Below, in pieces: positions 35,726-48,353 of a stretch of DNA of 64,000 nucleotides. The DNA lies in the NCBI GenBank assembly GCA_034509425.1, contig JAVTVJ010000032.1, positions 5,095,501 through 5,159,500 of the forward strand, given 5' to 3'. Source of the stretch: Eopsaltria australis. Lineage: Eukaryota > Chordata > Aves > Passeriformes > Petroicidae. Position numbers and translations under genes: made by a program. The notes under the pieces were generated by a model. It was not told where the DNA came from. It ran no database searches and saw nothing but the letters and a program-made list of their open reading frames with translations. Every line of letters starts with the position of its first letter. The first letter of the stretch is position 1.

Positions 35726-38380
35726 ATTTAACTAAATCTTTATATGAAGATCAGTGAAAAGAGGAGAAAAAATTCACTTTACATTACCCTTGCTGTAGTG
35801 CATTATTTTTTTAATCTTAACTCCTGAACTACTACTGTAATTGCAATAAGCTTATGACTATTATTGTCCACTCTGTGCATAATAGAAAGAAAATAAATTA
35901 TGCTAGGAGGAAGGGGGAAGGGAAAAGTAATTTTTAAAAATCCTTTGGACATTTTAGAGCAGCTGCTTTTTGTTGGTTTGTAGCAATTTCTTCTTAATAG
36001 TTCCTGAATAAAATTAGAGTTATCCAGCTGTGGGATTTGTGGGAAAGAGTCCCAGTCGGAAGTCTCTCTTCCCTGTAGAGAGCTGTCTGGCAACATTTGC
36101 CTCCTCAGCTTCTGTCTTCTTTTCTTCCCTTGGTGCTTGAATAAGGGAAGATGCTCACAGCTGTGTACTTAACCTCTTGCTTGGCAAGTGAGAGTGCCCT
36201 GTTCTGGTACTAATCAAGCAATACTTCTAATTGTGTTGAAGTACTGTTTTCTAATTTCATTTTGGCTTTAAAAGAAAGCAACCTTGTGTTATGGAATTAG
36301 TAGAATAATTGCAGTCTCAATGTCTGTAAGCTTCTTGGAAGTTTTTAGTTTTGGAGGCTTTTCTGTACCCTTGCTTACAAAAAACAGAAGGAGCCTTCTT
36401 ATGTTTAGATGTCAGCTCATTTTGCTGTTTAACCCCAAGTTCTTCCTCATTGCTTCAGGTATTCCCATGACTGGGGAGCACTGGTCTTGCAGGTGTGCAC
36501 TGCAGGCAGGCAGCTTTGCAATGAACCCTTTGATCACGACCTACCAGTAAAAAACAATTTGGCAGGGTTCTGGCTTCCCAGGCTCCCAAAATTCATGCTG
36601 CAAGTACTTTTGAGTACTGTGTCTCACTGCTTAGGCTTCCTTCTTAGCAATAAAACCCCCAACTCTGTTAATTCTGTTCTCATGCACTTCAGGTTGCTTA
36701 TGCTCTTCTCTGCATCTAACAATCGCCTCCACTTTTTAAAGTGAGAGATAGTAACTTTCCGGTTTGAGCCTTAATATGAATTTTCTGAACTGTACTGCAT
36801 TTTTGTAGGTCTCCTGTATGTTGTGAACAACATCTGTTATCTTTTGTCCATTTTCCAACTCTTCTTATTTCAACAGTAATTTTCATGTGTAGGCGACATC
36901 AGTGCAGAGTCATTCTCTTGTAATAACTTTTGAAACAGCTGCACAGTCAGCTGGTAGTTTCAGAATGGGATATGAAAACAGCACAGGACCTGCTTTTAAG
37001 GCCAGTGCCCTGTGGCCTGAGGGTCATCTGAATTTCTATTGCTTTGTGGGAGAAATTCCTATTGCTGTTCTATTTCTGACTTTGTAGAGAAAGGATTGAA
37101 TCCTGGGTGCGTGTTTTTATTTTCTTCCTCTTATGACACTACCCTTTATTTCCAAATCTTCCAATTCTCCTGCCCAGCAAAGGAAGCTTCACACTTTGTT
37201 GCCCCTTTTTTACCACACATGGCCTCTGCCAGGCTATGAGCTGTCATCTTTTGATGACAAATATGAAAGTATGTGAACTCATTAGGATTGCTATTTTATT
37301 GGCTTGTACGTGGATGTGTTGATATGCTGAGGGCTGGCATTTGTGGTGTAATTGTAGTAAGTGTTCACCAGAAACTGCAGCAGATATATTGATGATGGTG
37401 TCCCTCCTCCATGTGTGCATTCATAAAGAAGGCATTCTTCTCACCTGTATCAAAGCAAGACAGGGTTTGCCACAAGCTGTAGCCATACGGCACAGTCATA
37501 TCTTGTATATTTCTGCTCTGCTGCCAAGTGTAGGTTGGGCAGTAGCTGTAGGGCAGTACATACTGTGAATACTATAAACACTCTGTTTCTTTGTACTCTA
37601 TCCTTCAGCATCTTTAAAATGCAGACTAATTAACTATAATATGAGATGCTTTTCAGTGTGACTGCCACAAAACCCAAAGCTCAAAGTCAAGATGCTGTTC
37701 CTAGTTTTACGCTTGTGCTCCAGGTTTTATAGCCTTGACAAAGATGTAGTGGACTTGAAAGTGGGGACAAGATTGAAAAAGAATCTTTGGCAATAGAAAC
37801 TCTTTCTCATGAAGGGAGAAAGAGAAATAAGCCACAGGACACTTGTTTCAATTTTACCACTTTGACATCAGTACCTGTGGTCCAGTTGATCTTTCTCAAT
37901 GTACTTGACCTTGCAGAGGAAAGGTCTGATTGCTTCTAAGAAGGATGTTTTGCCATTCAGTGAATGTACTGTCAACTTCTTTTTCAAAGAAAAAAATGAT
38001 TGATTTATGTTCTGTCTCTGCAAAGGATTGAAATTATTCATTATTGGATAGCTTAGGCATGCTGTATGTCTTTCAGGTCTTGTCAACCAGTATTTTTGGG
38101 TAAGACTGAAGTGGTGGAGTATATGTCAGTTCTTAGTAATAACTGGGAGCTTTGTCATGCATGATAGCTGACAGCAAAGGCAATGATATATGGTGTACAT
38201 TGCTAAAGAATGTGCTTTCTGTAATGGTTTACCTTGCCCTCCCAACAAACCTGTGTGTGGGTATCTTTTAGGATGGTGGGAAGAGAATGTGTCTTCTGAC
38301 TTGGGAGAAAGCTTCAAAGTCCAGTTTGAGGAAGTAGTTGCTTATTAGCTTGTTTATTAGAGAAAGCAACAAACCAAAAC
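35726..38380. other. Unique DNA, no gene seen
   Basis: AT-rich sequence with scattered open frames lacking domains (for example minus 35803-36096, about 97 codons). No repeats were recognised. Confidence 0.5.
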
Positions 38381-38460
38381 AAAACCCACTCCACAAAAAC
38401 AAAACCCACTCCACAAAAACAAAACCCACCCCAAAAAAAAACCCCCAAAACCCTACCAAC
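38381..38460. repeat. 20-bp tandem repeat, three copies, with A/C-rich tail
   Basis: The unit aaaacccactccacaaaaac is perfect at 38381-38400 and 38401-38420. It is degenerate at 38421-38440 and is followed by an A/C-only stretch. One strand is almost free of T over about 90 bp. Confidence 0.9.
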
Positions 38461-41400
38461 CAAACAACAAAAAATGTATGCAGAGTTTACAGCAGAGTAG
38501 AGATGTTGATTAGGAGATTCTAATTTGTTGTTGCCTAGTGTAGGCATTGTATGAGCCAGTAAGAATAGGAGTTATGCTTGCTTCTGGCATTTCTGTGCAT
38601 TTGTAAAAAAGCAGCATTATAATGAAGAGCTGTTAATTGTCAATTGGCAACAACATATAACACAAATAAAACTTTTTTTTCAAGCTACGAGACATTGTAA
38701 GTTTTAGGTTCATGCCTGAGGAGTTTGTGGCTATGACAGAGCAATCATAAGAATGTGGAACCAGCGCCACCAGAACCCTCAGGTGTTTTTAAAGAGATTG
38801 TTAGTTTTCTTTTATAATAATTTCCATCTGTTTATTTGAATTATTCTGTCTACTGTACATACTGAAGAATTAAGTAGGAACTTCAGAAGGTTCTTCCAGT
38901 ATCCTTTACCCTATTGGTATGTTTCCATTCCAGATACAATCTAAATAAATGTGTAATAGAATTATGGCTTAATCACTGAATTGAAAATAAGGTGAAGTTT
39001 TGATATACCAGTCAAATTTAATTTTAGGTAGCTTTCAGATTTGGTTAGAATGAGTGGGTCGGGTAATTAGGTTTCTAAATAGTATAAATAGAAGTGTAAT
39101 TAATGTTAAATGTGAAGGCCATGTCAACTGGCAATGAAATGACTTGTCTAAATTCCTTGAAAAGATGATCTTGCACTGCCTTTGAAATTTAAATGTTATT
39201 TGCAATGTCATGTTAGTCAGTTTGTGCTGGGAGTTTGCAGCTTCTGGAACAATTATAATATGCTCTATTCTTCACATTATACCAGTGAGGAAAAGACAAG
39301 TCAGAAGCCACTCTTAGGCATCATCAATAGCATAAACTGCTGCTCAGACTCAATACTGAATTCTTCAGCCTTTGTATTTTGCCTGGCTTTTTAGTTGCTG
39401 TTTAATCAGTTTACACTGAAACTGCTTATGAAGACAATTTCATACAGATTCTGGTAGGCAATTAGTGCCAGTGTCTGTAGTTGGTTGTTGAATAAGATAT
39501 ATAGTAGTTGTACTGAAATTGGTCTGTTGTCAAGCATTTTTTAATTTACAAACTTTGCAGCCTTACTGTATTCCTGAATAATCAATAATCATCTCATGGG
39601 AAGCTGGTTTAGGGGGACTTCAAATTACTTCAGTTTTCTACTTTTGTGAAATGAGGAACAAGCCCAAATGTTCTGAAGCATTTGGAACATGGGAAACACT
39701 GGGATAGTTTTTCTTTATTATTGATGTCTTTTTTATGATTTTGAACCTATCTTTAAACTCTTTAAAGCTAAGTGCATAATCCTTGTTTACACTTACTGTT
39801 ATATAATGTGAGCTATTTCTTTCTTACCTCATTTCAAGATGACCATTTGAAAGGATGGCCCTACTTAGCTTGCTCTATGAATTATTGCTTGTATAGCAAA
39901 AATGAAAAAACATGCCAGCGTTAGGAGTGGAAAGTGTTGAATCTGTAAATATTCTTGTAAACACTACCTGTGTATCATTGCCATAGTCACTGATGGGTAA
40001 CAGATCCAAGAAAAGAGTTGTCTTCTCTACAGAATTAAACCAAGTTATTTTCACTTATATGTGGTAAAACGTGCATGTGGGTCTGAAAATGTTTGGGTTT
40101 GTTCTTTTCCACTCAAGTGTTTAAATTTGGATTATTTCTGTGAACTCAAACATCTATATTTAACCTAGAACTCTGTATAATGTGTTTGGTCATTCCTGGT
40201 TTGAATAATACAGAGAAGGTAACCTACTGTACTGAAGTCTTTCAGCTGCCTAGATCATGCTGTTTTCATTGTCATAAAGGTCACAGGAATGTCACAAATT
40301 TCAACACATGCGAACAAAATAGTTTTCATTGAAATAGACTTTCTGGATATTTAAAGAATCCTGTGGAAATTTCCTCCTTACTCACTTCTCCCCCACAAGA
40401 ATCAGCAAGTAACATACAGGTGCTAATAAAAAGGGGCACAGCTTTGTAAATTGGGTACTAGGATATGTTAGAATGTGAAAACTGTTAATTTTTATCAGCA
40501 GAAACCTTGGAAATGCAGTATCATAACTACTGTAGGGGAAAAAACAAAGAGCTAGTTTGCCATTATGCTTTGAATGTAAGTTACCCAGTTATCTCATTTA
40601 CTTAATTACACGTATTGTTGGCCTATCTTTATGGTCAGATACTTTGAAAAACAGTTTGCACATAGCTAAACAGGAGCTATGTGAAGTTATCTGCTTTTGG
40701 GTTGAGTAAACTTAATATGTTAATCTTGGTTTAATTTAATTTGTTCTAATGGGAGTGGTGAATTTTTAAATGGTTCATTTGGTGCTTAATTATTCTTTAA
40801 GGGATTTAGTGTACTTTCGGAACACTCATTTTGTTGTCAAGTGCAAAACCCTTTCATCTGGGTACATTTCTTGTCTTTCCACTATGTAAGAGAAACACTG
40901 AGAGGGCAACCTGGTGATTTGATTGCTTAGAGACAGTAAAGGGTTCTTCTGAAAAGGCTTTTAATGTCATGATACATTTTATTTCCTTTGATGTAGTGTG
41001 AGAGGCATAGTTGCTGTTCATGCATGCCTCAAGCTGGTCGTCTTGTATTGACCTCTTGGGAGGTTGTAGGAAGTGCTGAACCAGTGTCAGAGGAGGAGAT
41101 CAGAGGAGGTCATCTGTTCACACGAAACTCACAGTCTTTTTGATAATTTGCATTCATCTCTTTAATAACAGGAATATTTGTGTTTTATTTTATGGAAAAT
41201 CTTTCCAACCTAAATAAGTTCAGTGAGTTTTAGGCAGCACGTTTATGGAGTCCTTATCTGTTTATAGAACAGATACTGAGCAGAAGCTGGTACACTGCCC
41301 ATGTTATGATGTTAAAAGCACATGAAAAGTAATGTGTTAACATAGTAAAGTCCTGTGGAGAGTGATACATGTGTAGAATTACACAGTTGATCAGAAATCA

Positions 41401-42852
41401 CATTTGCCATGCTTCTTTGAGAGCCTCACATTCAGTGTTCCCATTAATCCATTTTTCCAGGGAATTGTTCTGAACGTTGACTGCTTAGGGGGTTCAAATA
41501 GTTGTTCTTGGGAGAAGGGGAGTGAATGGTTCATCCACAGTAAATGCTGTTTGGTCTATACTTCTAAATATTAACTTTTCATGATTTGATTTACTTTTTA
41601 AACATTTAGTATGTAGGAACCTAAGGCACTGTGAGTTGTTATGAATTGCACTAATACTTGCAGAGGTGGGGGACATAATTAATTGGTTTAAACATTAGTT
41701 CAACTGTATCTCCTGCAAAAAGGATTCTGATAATTCCTTTATCCCATCCTAAGCCAACATATCTGTTCTCCCTTCCCCAGTCTTCTGTCCTTACTCAGGG
41801 TCACCTAGTGTATCAGCATGATGCATGTGGTGCAGTTGAAATACCATCTCGGCAGTGAACCTCAGAGCATTTTATACTTGTTTGTATCTAGGACAACTAT
41901 CAGTTCATTTGGTGGCTCTCAGTTGGAAACACTGTGCCTCCAGGTGTAAATAGTAAGGTCATGGTGGGGAGTTGCTTCTTGTCGAGAGAAGATGAAATTT
42001 GAATGCAAACAATAGGAGATGAGTTTGTATTTTCTACTGAAATTACCTTCAGGTTACACTGTGACAGGACTACAAACTGAAAAGTGTCAGACCTGTCCAG
42101 CAATGTGAGGGTAGCACATTTCATTAGTGAGACTTGTTCCTGAGTTAGCGTGGAATGGATTCAGCTCTCATTGTCTTTCATGGTGTGGTTTAAGTCGTAT
42201 CTCTATTATATGCTTGAGTCTTGTGATCTGAGGGTATTAGCAGTTGCAATTATCACACTGGGAACAGCTCCACTACAGTTCAGCACACCCAGCTGGGAGT
42301 CAGCACTGGAAATTTTTATCAACAGCTTTATACCTCCCAGGTAAAGAAGTCCTCAATACTGTTTCCAGTGTTGCCTTTCTGTTGGTGCCTCCTTTTTCTC
42401 ATCTTCTGAAAACATCTTCTGTTTGGAAAAGAAATGAAAGCTAAACCTGCCTCTTCAATACTTTTTTTAACCTTGTATTCTACCAGTTCCTGTCTAAAAG
42501 ATTAATGCATGTGTATTTATTTTCTCAAGATGGTCATTGCAAGTGAAGTCATGGATCCTTACAGTTTTCAGTGAGAAATAGTTTTCTTTTCCCACTTAGA
42601 TCTAGTAGGGCCAGTAGGCCATAATTACTCTTCATTTTTCTTCAGTGTTTTCTCATATAAACAGGAGTCACTGGTGCATCTCTTGTATCATTTTATGTAA
42701 CCACCATTTTAAATCAATTTGCTCATTTTTTGACCCTCCAATAACTTGCTTTGATTTTGGGATGAACAATATTTCAAACTGTATGTAAGTTTCTGGATTC
42801 AGTTTTAGTTGATGTTGCTGGTGTATAGTCTTCTAAAAACCAGTAGGTAAAG

Positions 42853-42889
42853 TAGTGATCACAAAAAAAAAAATCAATAGTGATCACAA
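42853..42889 (+). repeat. 12-bp direct repeat around poly-A
   Basis: The dodecamer tagtgatcacaa occurs at 42853-42864 and 42878-42889. The first copy runs directly into an A tract. The arrangement could be a local slippage duplication, or a target duplication around the stub of a poly-A retroposition. Confidence 0.8.
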
Positions 42890-45235
42890 TACCTGTGCAA
42901 GGGACTTTTCAATTTCTTTATTGTCTACCTGTCCACCTCTTCAGAATCCTCTTCCTTCACCATTCAAAGGTGAATCAACTGTAATAGTGCTTTTGTGTTC
43001 AAACTAATATTTTATCCCCAAAATACTTCCTCAGTAAGATACTTTAGGCAGAGACATGCCTGGTTGGGCAAAATGTCAGCTGATGTCAGTCTGTGACCCA
43101 CTTAAACTTGTATGAGCACATTATTCCTGTCTTATTATGGAGAGTCATTCCTGTCAGATGTGAGAGGGGCCTTTTTATTTGTGCTTTCTGAGTTATTTTT
43201 TTCTCCCCTGGAAACTTGTCAGGAAAGCTGAGCTGCTGGCTATTGCTTCAGCTGACCTTCTGGACATCTCAGAGTACTGTCTTGGACACTGGGCTTTGGG
43301 AAGCCTTGAGTAAAAGTTGCAGGTCTCCACTCTGCTCCTGAAGTGGGATACAGAAGCATGATATGAAAGCAAAATTCATAGTGTTGTGAGAAGTGAGTGC
43401 AACCAGGAACTGGTCTTTTACAGTGATAAAACTCAGAATCACAGACTGGATTCTGAGAAACTGTAGTGCTCAGCCACAGGAGTGATCATGCATAAAATGG
43501 AAGAACTTTGAGAGTAGATATGTGGTGATACTACAGAGAAAAACATTGCTTTCACTACTGCAAACAAGAATTCCAGACACTCCTCCACTTCCTCCTCCAC
43601 TTCCAGTCTAGAAGTTGACTTTTAGTTTGTAATTTCTCTGTCCTATTCATTTAGATATTGACAGAGCAGTTACTGTAGTCTGTCTATGGGAATACATGGA
43701 TCTACAGAATCAGAGATGGTCAAGTAGAGCCTTTAATTGAGCATTCTGGATCTTCATTTCCAAAAGCATTTCAAACTTTAAATACTGCTTCATGCTCTTA
43801 CATGCTTGGTATCCACTGTTTCGTCTCACACAACTAATTCAACCACAGATCATAGTATTTTGAAGATAAAATGTCTGTTAATTTATTTTCTTGTGTATTA
43901 AGTTAGAAAAGAGTATCTCCTCCAATTTTATCCTGATGAAATGCTGATATTATAGACTCTTACTATTTCAGCTGTGGTAAATCTCTGCAACTGAGCAATT
44001 TGTAAAAATTAGAACAAATGATGGATACAGAAATCAGCAATGTTAGATCTTCAAATTTGCTACAGTGACTGTTTCTTTGCTTTTCAAATCTGATGGCAGT
44101 GGCATACGTAAACATTAAGATTTTTGAGCTGTGGAAATGAAACAGGACACAGCTCAATAGTTTGCCTTTTTTGCTAGTCCTCTGCATAGTTGTGCAGAAA
44201 GTATAATTATTAAAATACACAAATTCTTGGAGTATTGTTAGTAGCTGCCTTATTGCTGCTGAAAGTCATGTTTATCTCTGCAGCTGTAGTGTTGAAGTTG
44301 GTTCTGTTAAGGGGCATGGACTTGATCTCTAGAGCATTTCCTAAGACCTAAATATATTCCAGTCTTTAGGGATGAAGTTTTTTGTGCGAATGATGAGAAA
44401 AACTACTGAGTTTTATTTTCTACTCTGTGCCCATTCTAGTTATTTGTGCCTATTTGTTTGCTCCTTACTGTGGCCTCTGTCCTTTCTGCAACAGTAGTGC
44501 AAAAAAAGACTGGAGAATGGAGGGGATTTGAGCAAAACGGTTTCATGTTGCTTCATTACACTTGAATGAGAATGAAATGAGGGGAGGACAAGAGGGATCA
44601 CCAAGTCCTTTTCAAAGTGAAAAATATGGTATGGGCTTTTCAGAATGGGAAAGTTGTGCTTGGAAATCGCTTCCAAGAGTTATCTCTAATGTTTTTTACC
44701 ATTTAGCACTAAAAATAGTAAGTGTAATCTTACTGAGTGGAGATCCATATGGAGTATGTCCATAAAAAGAAATAATCTGGATTTAAAAAAAAATTATAGT
44801 AGTGTTTATTGCATACAAAGCAAGTTGAATTCCATAATATGCAAACACCATATAAAGTATGCTTGTATGGCTGTAAATATCTCACAACAGCAGACTAGTC
44901 AGCACGAATCGTTTTGATCTCCAAACAGGAACAACACTTGCTTGTATTTGAGTCCATCAGCTGTTTGGTAACAGCAGAAAGCCCAGCAAGCTGGTTAATT
45001 GGTTTCAAGTTTACTAAGAACTAATAATATCTTGTGGAGAAAAAAGGACTTTAAAAGAGGGAATGCTAACAGTTAAAAAAGGTGTTATGACTGAAAAAAG
45101 GGAGCAGACTATTGAGAGCTGTCCTATCATTATATCTGCCAATATACTGGTATTTAGTGCTGTGTAAAACGTGAGATGTCTGTTACAACCCAAAATCTTA
45201 GTAACAAGTCTGCCTTTGGATGTGTTCCTCTAAAA

Positions 45236-45277
45236 TAAGAAATCTGCCGTATAAAGTAAGAAATCTGTAGTGTAAAA
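45236..45277 (+). repeat. 21-bp imperfect tandem duplication
   Basis: taagaaatctg begins two adjacent 21-bp units, at 45236 and 45257. The second halves of the units have diverged. Confidence 0.6.
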
Positions 45278-45547
45278 AACTGAAACATTCTGCTGCTTGC
45301 TTCTTTTCCACCATGCTGCCAATGTTCTGGCAGGGGGACAGGGACAAGCTGTGTTTGCTTGGAAAAAAAATGCAGGAGTTGAGAGATGGAAAAGTGGGAA
45401 AGCTGAAATGGTTCCTGCTCTTGGGGGCTGGACTGAGGGACTGACTGCATCACTGTGAATGTCCTTTTGCTTTCAGCTGGTATTGGTGCGTGGGGCAGTC
45501 AGAATTGCCTGGCAGCTGTTGGTATTTTTAAGGTGATGTGTCTGGGT

Positions 45548-45569
45548 GTGCTGGCAATAATGCCAGCAC
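45548..45569. repeat. Perfect 9-bp inverted repeat, 4-base loop
   Basis: gtgctggca, the loop ataa, then its exact complement tgccagcac. It resembles a nuclear-factor-I palindrome (TGGC...GCCA), but the spacer is six bases instead of the usual five or so. It could be a regulatory palindrome or chance. Confidence 0.6.
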
Positions 45570-45779
45570 TAGGTTCATTTGGGTTTATAATAATTGTCTG
45601 TTTATGCAAAGTGGGGCTTTCTTTTAAACAATAAGAAATAGATATTCAATGCTTCTGAAAGACTTATTTCATGATTGTGTGCAAATTACATATCTAAAGA
45701 CTCAGATGTCTATGTCTGGTCCTGGCTTTTTTTTCCCTCACTCCTCTCCCCCTGTTTCTAAAATGGTTTTTGCAAGATA

Positions 45780-45870
45780 AAATGATGTAAAACAAAATTA
45801 ATCAAGCACATATGCATTAATGGCTTATTGCTTTTAAAAGTGGTCATTATGGCCATTATTCACAAATATA
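45780..45870. promoter_or_regulatory. Possible conserved AT-rich regulatory block
   Basis: Dense homeodomain/POU-like cores (aaattaatcaagc, catatgcattaatgg) and the palindrome ttatggccatta, with no simple repeat and no open frame. This is a composition-based guess. Confidence 0.2.
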
Positions 45871-48153
45871 TGTAGGAGTGCTGATGAACTAATGGATTTC
45901 TTTACGCTAACTCTAAATACTGTGATGTTTCACTAACCAAGGGAGTGAAAGTATAAAAATTCCAGTTCACTTTACTAAAGTAATTGTAACATTATCAAGA
46001 TGTGAAAACAGTGTTATTGATTATCTAGTAACATAAAGCATCTTGTACCACAGCATTTCACTGCTAACTCATACTGATTTGTGTTATTTGCTTTTTTCTT
46101 CTTCTCAGAGTGTTGTTTCTATATTTTGCTTGCAGTGTGAAAGCAGTATCTATGAAAGTCTGTAACTGACTTTAACCTGGATGAGTTTGGGTTCCTTGGG
46201 AGTAGGAGGTGTGACCACCCTTGTTAGATCAAAGGGAGACCAAACAACATGGGAAAGGTTTTATGTTAAAATTGAAGAAGGGTCTAAATAACATTATTTA
46301 TTTTTACATAGGCTTCATTGGTGCATCTCAGTTCACGGCAATATGATAATAACTCATTAATTTAGAACATTGAACAATACATTTTGGTATATCGTGCTAC
46401 TAGATTAATCTTCTGCCTTAAATAGCTGTATTTAACAGGAGTATTACTGGGTTATCAGGTGTTTTCAAAGCCCCTGTTGAGAAGACCAAAAAGCTCCTAG
46501 GTCTAAATCTCCTGTCCTCGTAGGAGGAAGCAGCAGCAGGTGTTGGCAGAGGATATTCCATAGGAAGAAGTAGGTGCTGGTTAAGGGCCTGTTGCTTTAT
46601 GCGACTGGTTGAAGATAAATACAACAAAGTGTTTTGTTGAATGTTTCTGTGTCTACTTCGGGCATGTTTCATTTAAGGGGTTTTATGGAGAGCTGAGTAA
46701 GGTGGAAGAGAGGCAGTTTAGTTTGGACTGCCTTGAGAAAGAGAGGAGAAAGAGGCTGAGCATTGCCATTACTACAGCCACAAACACTTTAAGCACCAAC
46801 CATACCTAACCCACACAGTACACTGCTGAAGTCATTAATATCTTCATTTAATTATGTCATAAGTATCACCTGTATTTCTTATGTGCCCCATAAGGTAGTT
46901 TACATTGTACTACTTCAGTTAATTAACTTTCTTTAGTGTGTATTTATAACTCCTGTTTGAATTACAAGATTTCTACCTTAAAGGTACTCCTCTGAAGCTG
47001 GAAGTTCATTTTTTTCAATATAGGGTTTGACTGATTTTTCTGTTCTGTAATTTTTTCAATCTGCTCGTGGGTTAGCTAGTTTCTTGGTTTAGAGGCAAAA
47101 TCATAATTTCTCTTCAAGGTGTCAGTGAGAAACATCTATATTAATTTAGTGTATGAAAATACACTGAAATACAGGGAAGGGCCTTGTCTAGGTTGCTTCA
47201 TGAGGCTTTAATGTGTTATTAGACTATTTTCATGACCTAAAAGTGTATTATTCTGTGACATTAGTAATCTATAGCTGTAGTATTAAAGCATGTGACATTT
47301 CTACATTTTGGATGTATTACAGCAGCAATAAAAGACCTGTCAGACAGTTGGAAGCTGGCCCAATTTCTACAACTACTGCTCTTAAAAGATTGTCTTTCTG
47401 GAATAGATGCTGGAGGCTATTAAACATTGCTCGTACTTCAACATTGTTATGGGTAATAATATGAAGATTAAAATTTTGGATTAAAACTTTGAAGTAGATC
47501 TAATTTTTGTACTGTAGTAAGACTGAAAACTTGGAGTAAGAAGAATGTTGTCTACCTTTTAATTATGCAGATTTGTTGACACTGACACCACTTCACACCC
47601 ACATTTTGTCAGCAAACTGCTTCTGATTTGGTCCATTCAAGGTGGTCTGTTGGTCCAATGCATGACTGGGCCAGAACCAGCAGAGCCTCGTCTGATCTAG
47701 AGCCCTCAGTGGCATTTCCAGTGCCACTTGAATTCTTCTGAGGTGCTGTCTCACTGAAGAATCAGATGCACTATTTTGGCTATTAAAGCCTTACTGTCCA
47801 TGCCGAGTTGAGGGACTGCATGAAAATACCTTTAATTTAGTTACTTATCCAGTAATTTAGGTATCTATCCTTGAGTATGCCATTCCTGTCCAAGGGGATG
47901 AAATCACTACAGTGACAGAGCCTGAAGAGTGAATTGTTAGCTGACCAGTCTTAGGTGTGTGTCACAGGAGAGCCAAATTGCTCCTTTAGGGTTCTCTGAA
48001 TGCAGCAATTAAATCTCTGCTGTGTAGAAGAGCAAGTCAGCAATGTTTAGGTATCTCTACCTGGAGCTGAACCATACTTAGTCATACTTCATGATATATC
48101 AAGGAAGGATAGTTTTGCTCTGTTCAAAGTTTTAAAGTATACATTTTCAATGA
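45871..48153. other. Unique DNA, no gene seen
   Basis: AT-rich sequence without recognised repeats. An 84-codon minus-strand frame at 46418-46672 has no domain. Confidence 0.5.
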
Positions 48154-48178
48154 AATCAGTATCTGTTCTGCTCATCCA

Positions 48179-48194
48179 TTTTTTTTTTTTTTTT
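48179..48194 (+). repeat. Poly-T tract / polypyrimidine tract
   Basis: Sixteen consecutive T, directly followed by AG at 48195-48196. It may be simple slippage, or the pyrimidine tract of a splice acceptor for the candidate exon next to it. Confidence 0.8.
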
Positions 48195-48196
48195 AG

Positions 48197-48353
48197 CCAA
48201 CTGTCTTACTGAGCAGTCTGAGATAAATGTCATGGTAGGAAAGAAAAGGGTTCTGATAGAACTTTCAAAGAAAACAAGAAACAAAGGAGCAAGGAAAAAA
48301 GCACTGGCTGCCCGTGTTCATGAAAATGAAGAGAAAGCCAGCCTCAATGTTGG
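48197..48353 (+). CDS. Possible internal exon, 157 nt (unverified)
   Basis: I do not recognise the encoded sequence. A long T tract and AG form a textbook-like acceptor at 48195-48196, and GTATGA at 48354 could be a donor. Between them only one plus frame stays open (the codon gcc straddles the acceptor AG). It encodes a basic, helix-prone peptide of about 52 residues, with motifs such as TEQSEINVMVGKKRVLIELS and KKTRNKGARKKALAARVHEN, ending EEKASLNV. The other two frames have early stops. Upstream of the acceptor the same frame is closed at 48151, and downstream it closes at about 48376. That is compatible with an exon but also with chance in A-rich DNA. No neighbouring exon was identified, so it could equally be a decayed exon, a lineage-specific exon or nothing. 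Confidence 0.2.

Larger units (their letters stand above)
38461..45547. other. Long unique AT-rich region, no gene seen
   Basis: No coding gene, RNA gene or dispersed repeat was recognised across about 7 kb. Exceptions are a poly-A-containing 12-bp direct repeat at 42853-42889 and a 21-bp imperfect tandem duplication at 45236-45277. Segments at about 38930-39130 and 40560-40800 look like repeat-free, possibly constrained AT-rich sequence. Confidence 0.5.

Noticed and set aside
41190..41230. Possible CR1 3' end ('ctttccaacctaaa')
   Set aside because: Only a short similarity to the CR1 end, without the preceding 'gatgatct' block or the terminal octamer.
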